Below are positions 9,133 to 19,789 of a stretch of DNA of 64,000 bases, piece by piece (position 1 is the stretch's first letter; each line of letters begins with the position of its first letter). This DNA is from Scalesia atractyloides. Taxonomy: Eukaryota; Streptophyta; Magnoliopsida; Asterales; Asteraceae. The notes under the pieces are model-generated. The model saw only the letters and a list, made by a program, of their open reading frames with translations, did not search any database and was not told the DNA's origin. The stretch lies in contig CAMTDV010000030.1 of the NCBI GenBank assembly GCA_947069175.1, forward strand, positions 101,518,411-101,582,410, written 5' to 3'. Position numbers and translations under genes: made by a program.

Positions 9133-12100
9133 TTAGTGACAACGATGTTTTATAAAGCAACATACATCAACAAAAACAAAAACAACCAAGTTTATTACAA
9201 TTACCAACAACATGTTATGAACAAACTCAGGCAGCCCCCTTTGTTGCTTGACGTCTTCACCGGAGCTCTCTTGTCCGATAATGTCAATAATCTTGGATTG
9301 TTTCTTCACCTGAGCCAACTTCGGTACCTTGATCTTCAACACGCCATCTTCAAGGTGCGCCGTTATGTTCTCCATGTCAGCGTTCGCCGGTAACCTGTGT
9401 TAGGGTGAAAACCTCAACACTCCATTCGGTACGAAACAAAATATTATGTAAAAAGTGTATGAACTATGTTATCTTGCTTAATTAACTCTAAAAGCATCCA
9501 CAGTAACCCATTTTTAAGAGATGTTTTCACCGCACCATATCCATTTCTATTTTAAGAGATGTTTTTGCCACATCATCTACATTTTTGTTTTATTTTTTAA
9601 AACACAAATACATAACTTTATATATCTAATTATTTTTTAAAACATAAATACATAACTTTATATATCTAAAATAGAATTACAAATAAATGACAAGTAAACG
9701 GACAATACGTTGCGCCGTAACCACTTTTGTTTTTAGGATAAAAAAAAACACCCTAAAACAAGCTTTGATGACCCTTTGTGTACTTTTAATTAAAAAAATA
9801 TTAGAGAAAAGAATGTGTGGTATAAACAAATGATTAAAAATTAAAAATGTGGTGACAATGTAGCTATGATTTTAGATGTTTTTAGATTTAGTATTGAATG
9901 AATTTTGGTGTTTTTAAAAGAGTTAAATGCCAAAATGGTCCCTGAGGTTTGCTCACTTTTGCCACTTTAGTCCAAAATCCAAAATTTTTAAATCTGGTCC
10001 CTATGATTTGCATTTTGTTGCCATTTTAGTCCAAATTTCAAATTTGGTCAGATTCTCAACTTAAATCCTGATATTTTGTCTTTATTCTCAGGGTATTTTG
10101 GTCATATTAGATTTATTATAATAATTATATATATATATATATATACCCTAAAATACACCCCAATAACCACCACTCTGCTCTCTCTCTCTCTCTGAACTAC
10201 CACCACCACACCACCACAACCCCCACCACCGCATCATCCCCACCACCACCATCCCATTGTCGCCGACGAAGAGAGAGACGAGTAGAGAGAAGAGACTGAC
10301 AAAGATAGAGAGTACGAGGACAGAGAGAGCGTGGAGAAGGGGGAGCAGAGAAATTAGGGTTTTGATTAGGAGAGAGGAGAGCGGTGGGAGAAGGGGGAGC
10401 AGACGAACAGAAAGCCGCTAGCAGCGGCGGTGGTCAGGTGCAGAGGAATTAGGGTTTGGATTAGGGTTTTCTTGTGAATTTGGGTCAAGGGTGGATGTTG
10501 GGGATGGTTTCGAAGAGAATGGTGGTTATTGGGTTTTGATCAAAATTTGATTTTGTTTGTGGGTGACTGTCGACGGCAGGGGGATGGTGGTGGTGGGGAT
10601 GATGCGGTGATGGGGGTGGTGGTGTGGTGGTGGTAGTTCAGAGAAAGAGATAGGGTGTTGTCCAGAAGTGGCGACAGTTGGATGGTGGTGTTGGGGTTCC
10701 AGTGGGATGGTGGTGTAGGCGGCAGTGGGATGGTGATGGTGGGGATGATGTGGTGGTGGGGGTGGTGGTGGTGTGATGGTGGTAGTTCAGACAGAGAGAT
10801 AGGGTGTTGTCCAGAGGTGGCGGCAGTTGGATGGTGGTGTTGGGGTTTCAGTGGGATGGTGGTGTCGGCGACAGTGGGATGGTGGGGTGGTGGTGGGGGT
10901 GGTGTTGGTGTGGTGGTGGTAGTTCAGACAGAGAGATAGGGTGTTGTTTAGAGAGAGAAAGAGAGCGAGTGTGTGCAGATCTGTATTTTTTAATATGTAT
11001 ATATAGTGATGCTAATATGACCAAAATACCCCTGAGGATAAAGACAAAATATCAGGATTTAAGTTGAGAATCTAACCAAATTTGAAATTTGGACTAAAAT
11101 AGCAACAAAATGCAAACAACAGGGACCCAGATTTTAAAGTTTTGGATTTTAGACTAAAGTGGTAAAAGTGAGCAAACATCAGGGACCATTTTAGCATTTA
11201 ATTCTTTTAAAAAATAAGTGTTTCTTAAGGATGTTTTTGCCACATCATACCTATTTTATTATTGCGGTTGTTTATAGAGGTTGGTTTAAAGAAAAGGAAT
11301 AATGGATTTTAATAATCCAAACTTTTAGTCGTTGGCCGGCAACGGTCCCAACTTAAAAAATAACTGGTTGTGGTCCCAACTTTTCACATATTGTAAACAA
11401 ATGAACTTTTACTAAAAAAAACCTTAATTTCTTTTTGTCTCTTTATCTTTTTCGGTTTAGTAAAGATCCATTGGTTTACATTATACGAAAAAGTTGCCGA
11501 AAAGGATAAGGAGATAACAAGAAATTAAGGTTTTTTTTAGTAAAAGTCCATTGGTTTACATTATACAAAAAGTTGGGAACACCACCGGTTATTTTTTAAG
11601 TTGAGACCATTTCCGGCCAATGACTAAAAGTTTGGATTATTAAAATCCATTATTCCTTAAAAAAACACTTGAAAAAAAGCTTTGATGAACCTCTATGTGG
11701 GTCATATGACAAATGTTTCAAGAGTTTTAGATGAAAATAGCAAAAAAAAAAAATACAAATGTCTGGGGATAAAATAACATGAAAAAAAAACTATTTAACT
11801 AAAATGACAAGAAAAAAATAATTTGAACTAAAGTGACAATTTTGATCAAATGTCACTAGCATGGAAATTTACTCCAAAAAGGAATGGATAAAAAATGTAG
11901 TGATAATGTGGCCCATGTGATAAAGTTTTGAAAGTTTTTAGGTTTTCTGGTTGGGTGAATTATAGTGTATTTTTAAGATGTTTTTTTTATAACGTGACAA
12001 CTGACTAAACACGTTTTTAAAAATTTTGAAAGTTCTTTATTGCGGATGGTCTAACCTGAACTGTCTCCAGAACTTCCCACTCGTCCTCTCCGCCCTGTGC

Positions 12101-12438
12101 CACTTGTCCCCGTCCGCTTCCTCCTCGGCCTTCCTCTCCCCGCTAACTTTGAGCACCCGGTTCTCTTCCACCTCGATCTTTATCTCCGGTCTCTTCATTC
12201 CGGGGACATCAAGGGAGATCACGTGATAACCCGAAGTTTCTTTCCAGTCAGCACGTGCCAAGTTGATAGTGTCGATGTCTTTAGCGATATTGAGCGGGTT
12301 TTGTTCGAGGATCCTGAATGGATCCTCAGAGGGAATCATCATGTCCCATAGAGGTCGGTTGTAAGGGATTAGACCGTTTGTTTTAATGAACAACATTGCT
12401 GTTAACATTAAGAAAGTGAAAGTGATTGTTTTTGCCAT
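9133..12438 (-). CDS. HSP22: ER-localised small heat-shock protein (HSP22 type), two exons
   Basis: ATP-independent chaperone that holds unfolding proteins in the ER lumen. Exon 1 is 12438-12056 and exon 2 is 9394-9133, joined by a canonical intron (cag|gtta...cacag|gtta) that keeps frame (645 nt, 214 residues). Residues 1-21 are a signal peptide (MAKTITFTFLMLTAMLF). Family landmarks follow: LWDMMIPSEDPFRILEQ, then the alpha-crystallin domain with ARADWKET, VPGMKRPEIKIEVEENRVLKVSGER, GKFWRQFRLP split by the intron, and DGVLKIKVPKL. After GEDVKQQ, where relatives end within a few residues, the frame runs on for about 35 hydrophobic residues into duplicated flanking DNA. No KDEL-type retention tetrapeptide, common in this class, is visible. 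A one-base change in the G run near 9232 would restore a short tail. TATA and heat-shock elements lie upstream. Confidence 0.88.
9920..11204. mobile_element. Long-terminal-inverted-repeat element (Mutator-like MITE)
   Basis: Terminal inverted repeats of about 190 bp begin GAGTTAAATGCCAAAATGGT on the left; on the right, the reverse complement begins GAATTAAATGCTAAAATGGT. The flanks are TTTTAAAA at 9912-9919 and 11205-11212 (8 bp, or 9 bp with a mismatch). Long arms of this 'tggtccctgaggtttg' type are typical of non-autonomous Mutator-like elements. The middle is a G-rich minisatellite and no transposase is present. Confidence 0.7.
10590..10945. repeat. GGTGGT-rich minisatellite inside the MITE
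   Basis: Units of about 150 bp, each containing 'agttcagacagagagatagggtgttgtccag' then 'ggatggtggtgttgggg', are repeated about two and a half times. The complementary CCACCA tract is present near 10195-10260, so the whole element can fold back. ORFs across the tract are low-complexity and not genes. Confidence 0.75.
11296..11656. mobile_element. Foldback MITE in the HSP22 intron
   Basis: The two halves are inverted copies of about 140 bp. The left end is ggaataatggattttaataa and the right end is its complement, ttattaaaatccattattcc. The arms share ttggccggcaacggtcccaac and its counterpart. There is no coding sequence and no certain TSD. Confidence 0.7.
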
Positions 12439-12551
12439 TTTTTTGTGGGTTTAAGAAATTGGCAAATAAGAGAATGTGTTTGTTTATATAGGTGATTGTG
12501 AGACTGTGTGAATTCAGTTTGATCGTTTTTATAGTGAGGAGATTGTTGGGT

Positions 12552-12656
12552 TTATATATACGTGAGATGTTTTGGTGGAAGAGATTTCTGGAAGTATCCA
12601 TGATGAAGGATCTATGAGGTTCGAGAGATTGCGGGAAAATGCGATCAGGAAGCTTC
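12552..12656 (-). promoter_or_regulatory. HSP22 promoter: TATA box and heat-shock elements
   Basis: Upstream of the start codon at 12438 lie a TATA-like tract (12552-12560, TATATATAA on the minus strand) and two perfect inverted heat-shock cores: TTCTGGAA at 12586-12593 and GAAGCTTC at 12649-12656. The spacing (HSE about 30 and 95 bases upstream of TATA) fits a heat-inducible promoter bound by HSF trimers. A second TATA-like stretch lies at 12483-12491, closer to the start. Confidence 0.65.
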
Positions 12657-12659
12657 GAG

Positions 12660-13955
12660 GTTTATCGTAAGAGCTACAAAACACAAGGTTACTTTTTTTA
12701 TGATTATTTTAAAAATATTTTATGTTTCGTTTAACTTTAAGATATGTTTTTGAAATTTTGAGTACGTCGTTGTGACGTACTTATTTAATTTTATCCAAGT
12801 GTATTTATTTAAAACTGAGTTGTAAATAGTAACGTAAAAGTGATTAAAACACAAGTGTACTTGTTATATGTAAAAGTTAGGCCGGAGCTTATATTATTTA
12901 TTTGTTTTTTGTGAAGTGTTTACTGTTTTTCGTTATTTTAGCAATATAATAATATAATGTTTTATAAAATTCGAATGTACGCTACAACATTCTTATTATT
13001 ATTTATGATTTGATAAAAGTTCTTTTGTGAAAGACGACAAAAGTTTTATTTGAAAGGGTCAAATTTTGTGTTCTTTTCCGTGAAAAATGAACTCATACCG
13101 TTCGAACAATATCGGTATTAGTATGTATGCATTTATGATGGTTATCTCAACGTGCCAAACGACCCAAACAACATTGGTACGGTAACGATACCTTAACGTT
13201 ATCGTAGCGAATCGAACCGATACCGACTAAACAACAGTGGTATCAGTACCAGTATTTGCTGTTACGGTTTCTCATTCGATGCAAAACACATGTCGATATC
13301 CTCTTGGACATCTTATATGTGTATCTATACATATAGTTTTGTAATAATAATTTTAGTCTAGGAGTATGTTGTCTTTTCACAGTGATTAAACATAGTAAAC
13401 AAATGGTGTAGAGTTGCCTAGTTAAACTAAAACAAAAAATGAAACTATTGGATGATAAATGTTAAAATAAAGTATTAAACTAATAGTGTTATTTTAGAAA
13501 AATTGAGGTTTACTCTTGTTTCTATAACAAAGAACCACAAAACATATTTATCATATGATATTAGTCATTATGAAATTGCGTACTACGACTATTTCACGTC
13601 GATCATTCTGGCCCTTTACACGAAAATAACCATAACTTAGGCTATGAGTATACGTTTTAGGCGTTCTACCAGTCAAATCGAAGCTTGAAGCAAGGAGCAC
13701 ATCTTGACAAGGCCCAAAGGGGCCTAGCCCAAGTTTGAGTCCAAAAAACGCATTCTATGGGGAGTTACAAGCACTTTTATGTTTTTTCTCATGTTATGCA
13801 TTTTGTTTTTGGGTTTGTGTTTGGCCCATGGCCTTTTATGGCACGTTTAGAATTTATGTCCTTATTTAAGTCTTTGTCATGTAACTTGGATGGTTAGTTA
13901 TCAATTTTGCAATAAACATCCTATCATTTCAAATTTTTTGCCCACTTGGGACGAA
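12660..13955. other. AT-rich intergenic region
   Basis: No gene is supported. Around 13095-13270 a run of ACCGATACC/GGTATCGGT-like words resembles the decayed interior of a hAT MITE. The rest is AT-rich with no ORF of note. Confidence 0.5.
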
Positions 13956-14387
13956 CTTGGTTTAAAAAAGCGTGAAGCGCACAAAAGCGACAAGGTCTAA
14001 AATCAAACCGCAAAGCGCAAATCGCAAATCGCAAAAGCGGCAGGCTTTTCGTACGTGAGGCGCAAGGTGCTTATATTTTTTTTATATATATCATATAGGA
14101 TTTTTAGCATCCATTATCCAAAATATAGTGATAAATAAGGTTTATATATGATTTAACGTATAAATCACTTAATTTACAACCATTTTAGCTATCATGTATA
14201 ACATTTTAAAGCACAAAAACACCTTCTGTACGAAAAGCGCGCGCCTCAGTGGGATTTTTTTCCAAAAAAGCTCACTTTTTGTGCGCTTTTTGTACAGAGC
14301 TCGCCTTATGTCACAAAAGGCGCAACTCTTTGCTCCTAGGGTTGCTTTGCGCTTAAGCGCGCTTACAGCGCGCTTTTTTAAACCAAG
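13956..14387. mobile_element. hAT-type MITE, GCGC-rich foldback
   Basis: A 432-bp element with terminal repeats CTTGGTTTAAAAAAGCG and CGCTTTTTTAAACCAAG, which are exact complements over 17 bases. Flanks are gggacgaa (13948-13955) and gggatgaa (14388-14395), an 8-bp TSD with one change. The interior is built from AAGCGC/GCGCTT words. An ORF across the right half is low-complexity. Confidence 0.8.
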
Positions 14388-14454
14388 GGGATGAATTTGA
14401 GGGTTTAGGAAAGATTATTACGAGCATTCCAATCCTTCGTTACATTTTCACACA

Positions 14455-14547
14455 CTACATCATAGTATTAGCCATCTCGTTGAAAAATGCACATATGCCA
14501 CCAATCGTAACCCTAACCACCACTTGATTCAACTTCATATGTGCCAT
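14455..14547 (-). pseudogene. Phytocyanin signal-peptide relic
   Basis: A 30-codon frame starts MAHMKLNQVVV and resembles the signal peptides of the two phytocyanin copies. The DNA upstream of it (about 14930-15020) matches their promoter side ('aagtaaatatactttctagattgatgtaacctcacactat'). No copper-binding domain follows. It appears to be a third, almost erased copy. Confidence 0.45.
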
Positions 14548-14675
14548 ATTTGATGCTTGTGTGAAGGGTTGTAGGGTTTGATTTGTATTTATAGAGGATA
14601 GTAATAAAGAAGTTTGGTTCTAGAATTTAAATTCACAGCTAATTATTAGGAATCCAACAATAAGAGATGTGAACT

Positions 14676-14890
14676 GTCTATGGCATTATAGTCCAGTGAC
14701 ATTTTGAGGGTGAGAAAAGGCTTAGAGATCATTGAGTTCGATTCCCACAAAGAGGTTTTCTCAGATTTATTGGGTTTCCTCATGTGTATAAGCATTATTG
14801 ACTAATGAAGATGGATATGATTAGGTGATTCCACTAATAGCACGATGATACTTTAGTGGTCCGTCAGTGATTCAAAATTTGCCGTTAAAA
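14676..14890 (+). mobile_element. tRNA-derived SINE with 17-bp TSD
   Basis: A 215-bp element flanked by perfect direct repeats aataagagatgtgaact (14659-14675 and 14891-14907). An A-box-like stretch (tagtccagtgacattttgag) is followed by a good pol III B box (gagttcgattccc, 14734-14746), then an unrelated body and a short A-rich end. The flanking word also occurs a third time at about 14930, so part of the flank was already repeated before insertion. Confidence 0.7.
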
Positions 14891-15029
14891 AATAAGAGAT
14901 GTGAACTCTTTTTTCTAGGGAATCCTACAATAAGAGATGTGAACTCTTTTTCTTGGTAAAGTAAATATACTTTCTAGATTGATGTAACCTCACACTATAC
15001 TTGATATTTTTTTTAACTCTTTTGATTAT

Positions 15030-16440
15030 TATCCTTTATGGTAAATCATTGTCTCACATTGAAACAAGATGAAACATGGAATCGGTTTATTAGTGGAAAA
15101 TATTTTTTATTAATAATTTCATAGTCAATGGAAGAGGTGGGAAACTGCCTATATGTTTTCATTTGAAACGGTCAGGCTAGGTTCAGTCATCGCATAGGCT
15201 CGTTGGTTGGTTTGGATCAAGAAGTCAACTGTTTGGTTCAAGTTGGTTCAAGCCAACTTTCGCAGAGTCACAACTGTTGGGTTCAAGCCAGCTTTCGCAA
15301 AGTAGAAACAGTTCAAATGAGGGTTCTCAAAGGCCAAAGGGTTCAATTAGGGTCGCATATGTTGGTCCTTCAAAAATGGATCCCGACACAAGGGTTCAAT
15401 TGTCCTTAAGCAAGGATCAACGACCCAAGTCTGTAGAAACCAAGAATTTGTTGAGTCAACGACAGTTACGAGTCTCACATACGTCACTTGTTGAAAGTAA
15501 AGTGTGCGTTCATGCGCACGTGTATGCCAGTCAAAAACAACCATAGTAAATTCAACCCCTTGATATATAAAATTCTAGTTTCATGTATTGTATCAAAGTC
15601 ACAACATGTTTTTGTCAAACATCATCGCCATGATGTTGAGATAAGTCTCACTGTCCTTTTCTTTAGTATTAACATTGTTAATTGTAACGGGCTTACGCTT
15701 AAAGCTAGACAAAAATAGCGTTATCAGTTGCTACAAAGTTGGATTTGTGATTAAATTGTGTCGGGCAAAATTGGATTGGATTATCAAACTTTCAGCCCGG
15801 TCGCTAGCCATCAGGGTTGTTCTCTCTTACTATAACTCGAAAATAGTGACTCAAAACGATTAGATGTTCAGAATGCATGCTTTTCTTCAGTGATCGCAAG
15901 CCCAGTCAAATCACCACACTTAGAATCAAGACATGATAATTAGCTTTAACAAAAACTATTAGTTAGAAGATGGGTCACATAACTCAGTTTTATAGCAAGC
16001 AATTTTTTACATAATTGTTATACTCTGTATATCTTAGGCAGGCTCTAAAGAGTCATAATTACATGTATTAAACACTGCAAACTAAAACACATCATAAAAC
16101 ATCAAGAAATCATATAATTACTTGTAACAAAACACATTGTAAGTCTAATTATCTTTGCTACAATAGAAATAAGAATGTTATTTTATCGAACGCATAGCAC
16201 ATCCATTGAACCAAATCATTAATATCAAAAAAGAGTATCATATTATTAAACTTGTGTTTTTAGCAATTATAGCATACATCTCAACTCTCAAGAGAACAAT
16301 AACAGAAAGCAAACCCAAACTTTCCCACTTGAAAATAGTTCATAAACATGCATAAGTGTACGTATGCTGCTAGACGCCTAACGCTAACAAAACCCGATCA
16401 TTTGTTCCAATAATTCCTACAAGAAAACGAGATTTAACGA
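15030..16440. other. Intergenic region
   Basis: No gene is supported. Near 15246-15310 the phrase 'gggttcaagcca(a/g)ctttcgca' is tandemly repeated, and the overlapping ORFs there resemble no family. The stretch up to 16466 is AT-rich and would include the 3' UTR of bL12m. Confidence 0.5.
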
Positions 16441-16466
16441 TTGAGGGATACCCATTCGTTTGATGT

Positions 16467-17116
16467 TTACTCCATCACAACTTTGGCACCAACGGCTTTC
16501 ATTTTCTCGATAATTTGTTCGGCTTCTTCTTTCGTCACTCCTTTCTTGAACACTACTGGTGCTTTTTCAACTAAATCTTTCGCTTCTTTAAGCCCGAGAT
16601 CAGTAACACTTCTCACTTCTTTAATAATCTTGATCTTCGAAGCTGCTTCAAACGAGTCAAGTTTCAACTCAAAGACGGACTTTTCGGGCTTTGCCTCTTC
16701 CTTTGCTGCAGTTTGACCTTTTCCCGCCACACCAGATACCCCGGCGGCACCTGGCTTCATCACCGCCACTACCGGCGGCTCTTTCATACCCATCTTTTTC
16801 ATCATTATTGAAGAAAGTTCAGCGACCTCAACTAATGTGAGTGATGACATTTCGTCTACGAGTCTCCATACACGTTCAGTTGGTGGACTGCGGTGTTCGG
16901 TTGCGTCGAATGTTGCGGGGTCGTAATCTGTTGGGAGTCGCTTTTGGTCGATCTCTATTTCTTCTTCTTCTTCCACTTGTTTTGCGGGTTGACTGAACAT
17001 TCTGTCAAAGTCAAACCTGTTGACTTTACGGAATTGAGTGCAATAACAGGAGAAAGAAAAGATTGTGAACGGAATCCATGGGGTAAATGATGCCTTAGCC
17101 TTAAAAACAAACTCAT
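16467..17116 (-). CDS. Mitochondrial ribosomal protein bL12m, one-base frame break after presequence
   Basis: Stalk protein of the mitochondrial large ribosomal subunit; dimers recruit translation factors. The mature part (17000-16467, 177 residues) is intact: an acidic stretch, DQKRLPTDYDPATFDATEHR, a dimerisation domain (TERVWRLVDEMSSLTLVEVAELSSI), an Ala/Gly hinge, then the L7/L12 C-terminal domain (SVFELKLDSFE, KEVRSVTDLGLKEAKDLVE, KMKAVGAKVVME). A good mitochondrial presequence begins at ATG 17116 (MSLFLRLRHHLPHGF), basic and rich in Leu and Ser. It is out of frame with the mature part: 116 bases separate the two ATGs, so one base is missing near 17003. Read literally, the upstream ATG yields a short dead protein and the ATG at 17000 a product without a presequence. 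An assembly error or a recent mutation is likely. Confidence 0.85.
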
Positions 17117-17983
17117 TTTTTTAACTTTTTTGATCGCCCGTTTAGTTTTCGGCTGGCCTAAAGAAATCCCATTTGCTAGCTCTTGAAGAGGAACGAATCT
17201 TCTGCAAAAAACAAGATTTGTAAAATTACCATTTTACCCCTCTATACAGAGCAAGTGTTAGATGAAAAATGACTGTTCAATTGGTCTTCACTCTTCGAGT
17301 AACCAAACATAATAAATTAAAAATGTAAGAACTATTTAGGTAAAAATATTTATTTAATACAAAAACATGATACGTAGTAATAGTCGTATCTAAAGATTAT
17401 TAACAACTGAGATTTAATCGAAGTCGTACCCCAAACAAGAATTATACGATCTGGTTGTACAAGGAATTAAGTAAAAAAGTCGGGTCATATAGATTACAGT
17501 GATTGAGAAAATATTTCAAAGTTTCAGGACATGTTTGGCAAGGAGCTTTAAGAGATTTAGCTTTTGTTTTTTGAATAAGTTCTCATTAGATTCTGGAAAA
17601 TAAGCTTCAAAAAAATGCTTTGATGATGAAAATAAGCTTCAAAATGCTACTTTGAGTAGCTTTCAATCATCTGTTTACCCTTAATTAACCGTGCTCTACT
17701 ATCTCGGGCTTTAATAGTTTTCCCTTTTCAGCTACAACTACAAATGTTTTTGCCACGCAGCTCCGACCGACAGTTACAACTCAAAGCTACCAGCTAATTT
17801 TGCCAAACATACTTTTACTCTCAGTACTTCAGTAGTAGCATAATGCTATAAGTGATTGAATCACTCAGTTGATAACTCGAAAACACTCAAAGCATATAAT
17901 CAGGTACAAAGCACAACAATGATGCAAAACTAACAAAAATCCGTTGCACAAATTAAAAACCAATGTAGATGAAGACTACAGAT

Positions 17984-18343
17984 CATAGTTGTTAATAGCG
18001 GCTATAGCGACCACTATAGCGCGCTATGTAGCCATGCGACCAAGTGTCGCTATATGGGGATAGCGACCAATAGCGTGAATAGCGACAGTTAGGTTTTTTT
18101 TCGGGTGTAAATAACAGTTAGATATAGCTATAAAATAGTTGGATTTATAGGTTTTTGTTAAATATACATGTAAAATAGCATATATATTAGGGTATTTTGA
18201 TAAAATATACATATAAAAATTTTCAAAATTCTTTTTCTAGTGTATCGCTATTTTATAAATAGCGGTCGCTATTTGTCGCTATTCCCTACGTAGCCTATAG
18301 GTTCCTTGTCGCTATTTGTCGCTATTCGCTATCGACAACTATG
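17984..18343. mobile_element. hAT-type MITE with perfect 8-bp TSD
   Basis: A 360-bp foldback element with terminal repeats CATAGTTGT and ACAACTATG, flanked by ctacagat at 17976-17983 and 18344-18351. The interior is made of TAGCGA/TCGCTA words. It sits in the predicted bL12m leader intron. Confidence 0.85.
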
Positions 18344-18645
18344 CTACAGATGATCAATAAAGATTATTAATGATGTTTGAATCAAAGCCCAAGATTCAGA
18401 TAGAAAGTATAAACCCTAATTTTAGGTAGAACAATCAAACCCGGACAACTAAGCTCGTTATCTGAAACTTGAATACTTAATATGACCAAAGGAAACCGCA
18501 AAAGATAATAAATTGCAGACTCAACCATTACAAATACCGATATATCGGCTTATACAAGTTGCACAACTTTCATTAAATCAATTAGCGATAAACTACAGAA
18601 ATTGTTAACCTACAGAAATCACGATTTTAACACTCACACATAGGG

Positions 18646-19035
18646 CTGTAAACGAACACGAACAAGACCTTGTTTGTGTTCCTTTGTGAAGAAATATATG
18701 TGTTCACGAGCGGTTCATGAACACTTACCAAACGAGGGATTATGTTCGTGTTCGTTTGTTTAGGAAATGAACTTGTTCGTGTTCGTTTGTGTTTGTTTGT
18801 TATTTTTAAGCAACGAGCGTTGATGAACACAAATGAGCACAAAAAGAAACAAGCGTTCATGAACAGAATATACGACACACCGACATTTATTAAATATTTT
18901 ATTTGTCGTAATTTTGAAATATTTAAATAAAATATAAAATCTAAAAACACTAATGAACCATCGAACACAAACGAACACGTTAACAAACGTTCACAAACAT
19001 AAATGAACGAACACAACCTTTATTCATGTTCGTTC
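18646..19035. mobile_element. GAACAC-rich MITE-like repeat
   Basis: Begins agggctgtaaacgaacacg and is dominated by CGAACAC/GTGTTCG words in both orientations, so it can fold back. ORFs of 60-130 codons through it are low-complexity by-products. The right end is diffuse and no TSD was found. Confidence 0.5.
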
Positions 19036-19789
19036 ATTTAACTAAACGAACGAAATTGCTTGTCCATGCTTTTGCAATAACTAGTAGAACTTTAAGGATA
19101 AAATCATTTTTGAGTGACTAAAAGATAATCTAACCTACTCACTATGCATAGCTTGGCTCATCAGTAGTCCATATGAAAAAAAAAAAAAACAAAACTAAAT
19201 CAATGATTATAATAAACCCCCAACTTTAGATCAAATTTATGATATAATATTTTACAGCCTCAAAAACAAACCATTCACTTAACAAATTAGACCTAAAAAT
19301 TGAATCAACAAACCCTAAATTGTCTAACTACAGTTCTAAAACTAACTATAGGACGAATTTAAACATCAGATTAGAATCAGACGTTGAAAAACTCTCGTGA
19401 AACGGAAACACTGAAAGTAAGTTCAATTAGGTTTTCGTTTAATCAATGAGATCAGATGCAATTTTCACAAAAGGTTACAGATGACAAACGTATTGATAAA
19501 ACACAATAGTAACGTGAATTGAGATCTATATGAGTGTGCGTAAATGAAAGTAGGTTAAGGTTAGCGAGAGGTACCTGGTTCTCTGAAATGGCGGAGCTCC
19601 AAACTGATGCTATGACAGGAAGAGATTTTGGGTTTTACGCCAATTTCGTTTATGGGCTTTCTGATCCGATCCGATCCAACTTGTTCTTGACCTAATTAGC
19701 CCAAACCATGTATTCAAATTAGAGGTCCACATTTCACAAACCGATTTTTGAGCCCAAACCGGTTCGGTCTTGGTCAACGGAAGTCAAAC

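Larger units (their letters stand above)
6136..9219. repeat. Tandem segmental duplication, unit B
   Basis: Second copy of the duplicated unit (3084 bp). It carries a hAT MITE absent from unit A (6513-6676), a frame-shifted phytocyanin (6811-7221), a nearly collapsed TTGAC array (about 7880-8000) and a G-rich MITE (about 8470-8745). It runs without a break into the heat-shock exon at 9220. The block 8880-9219 is therefore the native 3' flank of the heat-shock gene, and 5760-6135 in unit A is its duplicate. Confidence 0.78.
9492..12051. mobile_element. Tourist/Harbinger-like element filling the HSP22 intron
   Basis: Imperfect terminal repeats (aagcatccacagtaa at 9492; ttattgcggatggtc ending 12051) lie between TAA at 9489-9491 and TAA at 12052-12054, the 3-bp TSD type of PIF/Harbinger MITEs. 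Two other elements are nested inside (9920-11204, 11296-11656). A similar inner end (attattgcggttg, about 11263-11275) means two related MITEs may be stacked here rather than one. Confidence 0.45.
17117..19650 (-). other. Predicted bL12m 5' leader exons and 2.4-kb leader intron
   Basis: On the minus strand a good acceptor (cttgttttttgcag) puts the start of the coding exon at 17201, about 85 bases before the ATG. A matching donor (gagaaccag|gtacct) ends a leader exon at 19575. The predicted intron is 19574-17202 and holds the MITE at 17984-18343 and the repeat at 18646-19035. The leader exon would extend to about 19650. Splice sites were read by eye, with no transcript evidence. Confidence 0.5.

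Noticed and set aside
10655..11067. ORFs of 87-94 codons rich in Gly, Val and Trp
   Set aside because: They are translations of a GGTGGT minisatellite inside a MITE, repeated with the DNA unit; no domain and no conserved start.
15203..15546. Overlapping ORFs of 65-89 codons
   Set aside because: They overlap each other on both strands in a short tandem repeat and show no known motif.
18627..19016. 129-codon minus-strand ORF with hydrophobic runs
   Set aside because: It lies entirely in a GAACAC/GTGTTC foldback repeat, and both strands give similar accidental ORFs.
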